DNA of 5,757 nucleotides. Source: JBAZKK01 sp041650795. Lineage in GTDB: Bacteria; Omnitrophota; Gorgyraeia; Gygaellales; Profunditerraquicolaceae. The notes below the pieces were generated by a model that made no database searches, was not told where the DNA came from, and was given only the letters and a program-made list of their open reading frames with translations. The stretch is taken from positions 1 through 5,757 of the forward strand of contig JBAZKK010000045.1 of the NCBI GenBank assembly GCA_041650795.1, in the 5' to 3' direction. Both the position numbers and the translations under genes were made by a program. Below, one piece after another: positions 1-3,257 of the stretch. Position 1 is the stretch's first letter. Each line of letters opens with the position of its first letter.

Positions 1-196
1 TCTGGGTGGCAAAAAAGGACTCGTGGTCATCGTATTTATTGCCATCGGTCCCCTTTGTCAGGTCAAACTGGTTCCGGGCAACTGCCAGAAAATTGATGTC
101 TCCGGATACCTTGACATTCTGCACCTCGGCGTAGGCGGCGCATGTTGTGCCGACTACGAACGCCAAGGCCAGAACCAATATCAAGCGTTTACTCAT
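1..196 (-). CDS. Exported protein, probable outer-membrane porin-like protein (N-terminal part only)
   Basis: Only the first 65 codons are present; the gene runs off the left edge. The protein begins MSKRLILVLALAFVVG, a classic Sec signal peptide: Lys3-Arg4, a hydrophobic core at about residues 5-16, and a signal peptidase I site after Ala21-Tyr22-Ala23. The mature part starts EVQNVKVSGDINF, an alternating polar/hydrophobic stretch that looks like a first beta strand and is typical of porin or alginate-export-like beta-barrel proteins. Cys19 is not a lipobox, because Thr precedes it. The start is well supported by a GGAGG ribosome binding site at 207-211, ten bases upstream. The gene has its own promoter and a long structured leader, so it appears to be regulated separately from the lipoprotein gene behind it. 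Export is fairly certain. The barrel/porin assignment is an inference from a short N-terminus and could be wrong. Confidence 0.6.
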   Translation of the reverse strand, partial: MSKRLILVLALAFVVGTTCAAYAEVQNVKVSGDINFLAVARNQFDLTKGTDGNKYDDHESFFATQ

Positions 197-242
197 TTTG
201 TTTAAGCCTCCTTTTTAAAACTTGGAATCTGCTATATTCTAA

Positions 243-372
243 CTAGGGTTATAAATGTGTTCCTAGAGATTTTCCTTATCTATTAAGTATATCACTGGAT
301 TTCTCATGACTTCAGGCGTATTATTAAGCTCCCCCCTTTCTGCCTAAAATTAAAGCCATATCCAGTGGTATA
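243..372 (-). promoter_or_regulatory. Structured 5' leader of the exported-protein gene
   Basis: The predicted transcript carries three stems. The outer stem pairs 360-372 with 288-300: eight pairs, one A-C mismatch, then four A-T pairs. Nested inside it is a nine-pair stem, 342-350 with 309-317, including two G-U pairs. It is separated from the outer stem by an internal loop of 9 and 8 nt and closed by a 24-nt apical loop containing GGGGGG (331-336). Downstream is a five-pair stem, 262-266 with 243-247, with a 14-nt loop. The leader does not match any riboswitch consensus I know. Together with its length and the promoter in front, it could be a cis-regulatory RNA. The stems are read by eye and were not folded by program. 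Confidence 0.4.
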
Positions 373-387
373 ACCAAATTTTATTAC

Positions 388-430
388 TTTTTATCACATA
401 ACCCCCTGCTTGTCAAGCATTTTTTTTAAA
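388..430 (-). promoter_or_regulatory. Sigma-70 type promoter with A-tract for the exported-protein gene
   Basis: Reading the minus strand there is a perfect -35 box TTGACA (411-416), a 17-base spacer and a -10 box TAAAAA (388-393), which is 4/6 to consensus and preceded by an extended -10 TGA. A run of eight A on the minus strand (420-427), flanked by TTT, sits directly upstream of the -35 box and resembles an UP element. The start of transcription would be near 381, giving a leader of about 185 nt. The -35 box lies inside the 13-base palindrome TGCTTGACAAGCA (407-419), a possible repressor site. No experimental start is known. Confidence 0.6.
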
Positions 431-443
431 CCAGGGAATTTTA

Positions 444-476
444 AGCATAATCGCTTCAAGTATATACGGTTATGCT
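444..476 (-). terminator. Weak hairpin at the end of the lipoprotein gene
   Basis: The inverted repeat AGCATAA / TTATGCT (470-476 and 444-450) has seven perfect pairs and a 19-base loop, and it overlaps the lipoprotein stop codon. It is followed on the minus strand by TAAAATTCC rather than a run of T, and the stem is AT-rich, so it is at best a poor intrinsic terminator. It may instead protect the 3' end of the message or be chance. Confidence 0.2.
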
Positions 477-948
477 ACTTGACGCCCTTTTCTGCCCTCT
501 CCTTCTCCATCCTCTTGGGAAACTGGGATTTAGGCCCCATAGATATAACAATGGTCATGCTTTTCCCCTTCGGGACAATGGTGATTACGCAGGTTTCGGA
601 ATCGCGCTCAAAATTCATCAGCCGGTCGCCATACTCTATGATATTAAGGAGGTTCCAGTTGTACATTGACATCTGCTCCTTATAGAAATTCACGGCCTGG
701 TCTGCCGTTGCCTTGCCCTGGAACTTTAACAACCCCACCCTGATGCCGGCATTCTCAAAAGAATAGGACTCCCTGGGCAGTAGTTTAAAGCCGGCAGGCA
801 CAGGTATGTCGCTAAACCTAAGCATCGCCTGCGGCTCCAGCATCTCCGGATTAGCGGGAACACCGTTATCCTTCTTGCTGGAAAGGCCTGCGCACCCCGA
901 AATCAACAACAATGCCGCTGCCGATAACAACAAAGCCATCCTTTTCAT
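475..948 (-). CDS. Small lipoprotein of unknown function
   Basis: The 157-residue product starts MKRMALLLSAAALLLISGCAG: a positively charged n-region, a hydrophobic core, and the lipobox Leu-Ile-Ser-Gly-Cys with Cys19 as the lipidated residue. Ala follows Cys, which under the E. coli Lol rule would favour the outer membrane. The mature protein has a Ser/Lys/Asn-rich linker to about residue 40. A compact domain follows, with the pattern IPVPAGFKLLP (48-58), then VGLLKFQGKATADQAVNFYK, then ERDSETCVITIVPKG. This domain resembles small alpha/beta lipoprotein domains that I have seen only as uncharacterised proteins, and I cannot name the family. GGAGGG at 953-958 sits close upstream and supports this Met; Met4 would remove the charged n-region. 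It follows the PHP gene by 16 bases and is probably co-transcribed with it. The lipoprotein call is firm; its role is unknown. Confidence 0.8.
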   Translation of the reverse strand: MKRMALLLSAAALLLISGCAGLSSKKDNGVPANPEMLEPQAMLRFSDIPVPAGFKLLPRESYSFENAGIRVGLLKFQGKATADQAVNFYKEQMSMYNWNLLNIIEYGDRLMNFERDSETCVITIVPKGKSMTIVISMGPKSQFPKRMEKERAEKGVK

Positions 949-964
949 CCAACCCTCCTTTTTG

Positions 965-1621
965 CTATCTAATCCCCCGCCCCTTTAGGAATTCCCCTGC
1001 TTTTAAATACAACCTTCCTATCCCGTCCTCGCTCAAGCCGGCATGCAAACCCACCGACCTTAAATCAGCCGGCGCAATAATATCCTGCGGCTGGTGGCTG
1101 TCAGTATTCAAAATCAGGGGTGCCCCGGATTTCACTGACGCAGCCACAACATGAGGATTGGTATCGCAATGCCCACGGCGAGAGGTAATCTCCAAAAAAA
1201 TACCTTTACTTGCGGCAAGAGCGGCGTCGTCTTGCGTAATCAATCCGGGGTGCGCCAGGATGTCTATGCCCGCCTCCAGCGCTGCGCGGTTAGTCCCTTT
1301 AATTACCGGCTCAACCGAGGTCTCTCCGTGGCCGACGATAATCTTAATCCCTTTTCCGCGCGCGTAGCGGACTAAAGGTCTAAACTGCTGCGGAGGCAGG
1401 TGAGTCAATTCGACGCCCGGCAAAACCCGGATGCAACAGTTATCTCTGGGCCACTTCCTTACAAAACGCAGGATGCCTCTAGTCACCTGTTCAATATTGC
1501 TGTAGTCCGCATGGTCTGTAATGGCAATGACCTTATAGCCCTTATCCGCGTAGCGGACAGCAAGCTCTGAAGGAAGCAATGCCCCGTCGCTCAATAGAGA
1601 ATGGCAATGCAGGTTATACAT
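965..1621 (-). CDS. PHP-domain metal-dependent phosphoesterase (histidinol-phosphatase-like)
   Basis: With the chosen start the protein has 218 residues and begins MYNLHCHSLLSDG, so the first PHP motif HxHxxxxDG is at the very N-terminus, as usual in this family. The expected metal ligands follow in order: His5, His7, Asp12, Asp36-His37 (ITDHAD), Glu71 (PGVEL), His98 (VGHGE), His124 (AHPG), and Asp174/His176 (NTDSH). The fold is a distorted TIM barrel with a two- or three-metal centre that hydrolyses phosphate esters. This subgroup is often labelled histidinol phosphatase-like, but no his gene is nearby and the substrate is unknown. The frame stays open upstream to 1765, but those 48 codons are hairpins and tRNA-derived repeat (Arg/Gly/Ser-rich, nothing PHP-like), so I reject the longer form. 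The gene lies downstream of a tRNA-Arg and 16 bases before the lipoprotein gene. Confidence 0.88.
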   Translation of the reverse strand: MYNLHCHSLLSDGALLPSELAVRYADKGYKVIAITDHADYSNIEQVTRGILRFVRKWPRDNCCIRVLPGVELTHLPPQQFRPLVRYARGKGIKIIVGHGETSVEPVIKGTNRAALEAGIDILAHPGLITQDDAALAASKGIFLEITSRRGHCDTNPHVVAASVKSGAPLILNTDSHQPQDIIAPADLRSVGLHAGLSEDGIGRLYLKAGEFLKGRGIR

Positions 1622-1632
1622 ATATAAATTCG

Positions 1633-1636
1633 CTCC
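1633..1636 (-). promoter_or_regulatory. Ribosome binding site of the PHP gene, placed in tRNA-derived repeat
   Basis: GGAG on the minus strand, 11 bases before the ATG at 1619-1621. It is formed where the copied tRNA acceptor sequence (CCAGGGG) runs into AGCG, so the duplicated tRNA end appears to provide the translation signal. It supports the Met at 1621 over the longer reading. Confidence 0.5.
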
Positions 1637-1653
1637 CCTGGCAGGAATCGAAC
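1635..1653. repeat. 19-base direct copy of the tRNA-Arg 3' end
   Basis: The minus strand reads GTTCGATTCCTGCCAGGGG, identical to the T-loop, 3' T-stem strand and most of the 3' acceptor strand of tRNA-Arg at 1775-1793, in the same orientation and exactly 140 bases away. Beyond the 19 bases the copies diverge: the tRNA continues CACCA, the copy AGCGA; upstream the tRNA has GGCAG, the copy GGGGA. The copy cannot form a T-stem, so it is not part of a second working tRNA. Repeats of a tRNA 3' end are the usual footprint of integration at tRNA genes. Confidence 0.75.
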
Positions 1654-1758
1654 TCCCCATAGGGGTAGAGCCCCTATGGCGTCCGCCAAGAAACGCGGCG
1701 GACTGTCGCCCCGAAAACGCGGGGAAAGATTTTCCCCGTGCCCCTTTCGTTCGATTCC
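1644..1758. mobile_element. Candidate miniature element: tRNA-derived inverted repeats around three hairpins
   Basis: On the plus strand GGAATCGAAC (1644-1653) and GTTCGATTCC (1749-1758) form perfect 10-base inverted repeats, both matching the T-arm of the neighbouring tRNA. Between them stand three perfect hairpins in a row: 1657-1679 (9 pairs, 5-base loop), 1681-1703 (7 pairs, 9-base loop) and 1720-1738 (8 pairs, 3-base loop). GTGCCCCT at 1738-1745 repeats the tRNA acceptor end once more (1772-1779). There is no room for a transposase or integrase. It could be a non-autonomous element, a palindromic (REP-like) repeat unit, a scar of integration and excision at the tRNA, or a structured RNA. 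No target duplication other than the tRNA copy is evident. Confidence 0.4.
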
Positions 1759-1769
1759 TTTTCAATATC

Positions 1770-1846
1770 TGGTGCCCCTGGCAGGAATCGAACCTGCCAC
1801 ACGCGGTTTAGGAAACCGCTGCTCTATCCTTATGAGCTACAGGGGC
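1770..1846 (-). tRNA. tRNA-Arg (anticodon CCT)
   Basis: A complete 77-base cloverleaf. The acceptor stem is GCCCCTG (1840-1846) with CAGGGGC (1774-1780). The D-arm is GCTC/GAGC. The anticodon stem GCGGT/ACCGC carries the loop TTCCTAA, giving anticodon CCT, which reads AGG. A five-base variable loop follows, then the T-arm GCAGG-TTCGATT-CCTGC, discriminator A and an encoded CCA (1770-1772). Every stem pairs perfectly. It lies 57 bases after the apt stop. I found no convincing promoter of its own, so it may be processed from the upstream operon transcript. Its 3' end is duplicated downstream. Confidence 0.97.
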
Positions 1847-1868
1847 GCCTATTAACTACTTCCGCCCG

Positions 1869-1902
1869 CCTGCCCCTGCGCGATTCTCCAGAGGGCAGGG
1901 GC
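1869..1902 (-). terminator. GC-rich hairpin between apt and tRNA-Arg
   Basis: Two overlapping seven-pair stems are possible, CCTGCCC/GGGCAGG (1893-1899 with 1869-1875) or GCCCCTG/CAGGGGC (1896-1902 with 1872-1878), each with a 17-base loop. The second is identical in sequence to the acceptor stem of the tRNA that follows. No T-run comes after, so intrinsic termination is doubtful. It could be a processing signal, a pause or another tRNA-derived fragment. Confidence 0.3.
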
Positions 1903-1903
1903 G

Positions 1904-2443
1904 CTATTTGCCGCGTAACTTTATTAAAGAAAATACCGGACAACCCTTGAGTTTATCCCTGCCTTTTAAATCCACAAGTTCAATCAAAAAAACAGCGCCG
2001 ACAACATTCGCACCGGACTTCCTTATCAATTCAGCAGTCGCCTTTACGGTTCCGCCGGTAGCCAAAAGGTCATCTACTATCAGGACCCTATCTCCTTTCT
2101 TTACGGCGTCATCATGCATATGCAGGGTATCGCTGCCGTATTCCAGCTCGTATGTAACGCTGCGCGTCTTCCAGGGGAGCTTGCCTTTTTTACGCACCGG
2201 CACAAACGCAGCCCTTAATTGATGCGCTACGGCGCCGCCCAAGATAAAACCCCTGGCCTCTGCCGCCACTACTACATCTATCTTTCTGCGACGGTATTTT
2301 CTGACAATCGCATCTATGGCATCGCCAAAGGCATGCTTATCCTGTAGAAGAGTGGTGATATCGTAGAAAATTATCCCGGGTTTCGGAAAATCGGGGATGC
2401 TGCGGATAGAATCCTTAAGGCGCGTCTTCTTTTTAAGATTCAT
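1904..2443 (-). CDS. apt: Adenine phosphoribosyltransferase
   Basis: Catalyses adenine + PRPP to AMP + PPi in the cytoplasm, the purine salvage step for adenine. The 179-residue length is normal for the family. Diagnostic segments are IPDFPKPGIIFYDIT (16-30), AEARGFILGGAVA (61-73) for base recognition, the flexible loop VRKKGKLPWKT (83-93), and the PRPP-binding motif VLIVDDLLATGGT (120-132) with its paired aspartates. The start is secure: GGAG at 2451-2454 lies seven bases before the ATG and inside the end of the sigma factor gene. The two genes overlap by 11 bases, which implies translational coupling. Both products, AMP and PPi, are substrates of the PPDK encoded upstream when that enzyme runs toward ATP and pyruvate. 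Confidence 0.96.
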   Translation of the reverse strand: MNLKKKTRLKDSIRSIPDFPKPGIIFYDITTLLQDKHAFGDAIDAIVRKYRRRKIDVVVAAEARGFILGGAVAHQLRAAFVPVRKKGKLPWKTRSVTYELEYGSDTLHMHDDAVKKGDRVLIVDDLLATGGTVKATAELIRKSGANVVGAVFLIELVDLKGRDKLKGCPVFSLIKLRGK

Positions 2444-3254
2444 ACTTATTCTCCTGCCGCAAGGCCACTTTTTTAAGCTTGCCTAAAGCCGCCTCTTCGA
2501 TCTGGCGCACCCGCTCGCGCGAAACTCCCATCTTCCCGGATACCTCAGCCAGCGTATTGGGCTTGCCGTCAACCAAACCGAAACGCATTGAGAGGATTTC
2601 CCTTTCGCGCTCCGGCATCGCAGCCAGAAGATTATTTAATCTTTCCTTGTTGAGGAAACTGGTTACCTGTTTATCCGGCTCCTGAACATGTTCATCCTCC
2701 ACCAGATCCACCAGTTGGCCCTCGCCCTCCTCCCCTACCGGCGCCTCAAGCGATGAGGTAGTGGCCGATAACCAGAAATTAATCTGCTCTACCTTTTCCC
2801 TGGAAAGTTTCAGCTTCTTTGCTATCTCATCGTCGCTGGGGGTGCGTTTTATCTTATGCGAGATTTCCTCCTTGGCCTTCTTCCATTTGGTGATGAGCTC
2901 GTTCATGTAAACCGGAATGCGGATAACCTTACCCTGCTCGATAATGGAGCGCGTAATGGCCTGGCGTATCCACCATGCGGCGTATGTTGAAAAACGATAG
3001 CCCTTACGGTGGTTAAACCTGTCCACCGCCTTCATCAATCCGATGTTGCCCTCTTCGATTAAATCGATAAGGGGTATGCCGAGATAAATATACCTCTTGG
3101 CGATACTGATTACCAGGCGCAGGTTAGCACGGATCATCTGTTTGCGCGCCTGCTCATCGCCCTTCTTAATCCTCTTGCTAAGCTCCACCTCTTCCTTAGG
3201 AGTCAATAGGGAAATCTTGGAAATCTCCTTAAGGTAGGTCCTGATAGCTTCCAT
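2433..3254 (-). CDS. Sigma-70 family RNA polymerase sigma factor (RpoD/SigA-like, no region 1.1)
   Basis: A 273-residue sigma factor that directs RNA polymerase to promoters. It begins straight in region 1.2 (AIRTYLKEISKISLLT, 3-18). Region 2 follows with DLIEEGNIGLMKAV (64-77), the melting motif YAAWWIRQAITRS (91-103) with Trp94-Trp95, and the -10 readers Gln98 and Thr101. Region 3 (about 110-165) is next, then the 3.2 finger around GQLVDLVED (179-187), then region 4 with the helix-turn-helix TLAEVSGKMGVSRERVRQIEE (234-254), where Glu248 and Arg251 should contact a TTGACA-type -35. Region 1.1 and the large non-conserved insert of primary sigma factors are missing, so it resembles group 2 factors, although short primary factors occur in some phyla. 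The gene starts three bases after the ppdK stop, has only a weak GGAAAG ahead of it, and overlaps apt by 11 bases. I leave the symbol open because primary and alternative roles cannot be told apart here. Confidence 0.93.
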   Translation of the reverse strand: MEAIRTYLKEISKISLLTPKEEVELSKRIKKGDEQARKQMIRANLRLVISIAKRYIYLGIPLIDLIEEGNIGLMKAVDRFNHRKGYRFSTYAAWWIRQAITRSIIEQGKVIRIPVYMNELITKWKKAKEEISHKIKRTPSDDEIAKKLKLSREKVEQINFWLSATTSSLEAPVGEEGEGQLVDLVEDEHVQEPDKQVTSFLNKERLNNLLAAMPEREREILSMRFGLVDGKPNTLAEVSGKMGVSRERVRQIEEAALGKLKKVALRQENKYES

Positions 3255-3257
3255 AGA

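Noticed and set aside
324..359. Eleven-codon leader peptide (MALILGRKGGA) in the 5' leader
   Set aside because: No ribosome binding site precedes it, and there is no run of regulatory codons or terminator to suggest attenuation.
407..427. Plus-strand intrinsic terminator (TGCTT-GTC-AAGCA followed by eight T)
   Set aside because: The stem is only five pairs and no plus-strand gene ends here; the T-run is better explained as the A-tract of the minus-strand promoter.
1635..1760. A second tRNA gene next to tRNA-Arg
   Set aside because: Only the T-loop, 3' T-stem strand and acceptor strand are copied; the 5' T-stem strand does not pair and no anticodon arm or D-arm can be built.
1622..1765. N-terminal 48-residue extension of the PHP protein (MKRNRTKGARG...)
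   Set aside because: The codons cover three hairpins and the tRNA copy, the peptide has no family similarity, and a good start with its own GGAG lies at 1621.
1847..1870. Separate promoter for tRNA-Arg
   Set aside because: A loose -10-like GTTAAT is present, but no acceptable -35 lies at the right distance in the GC-rich hairpin upstream.
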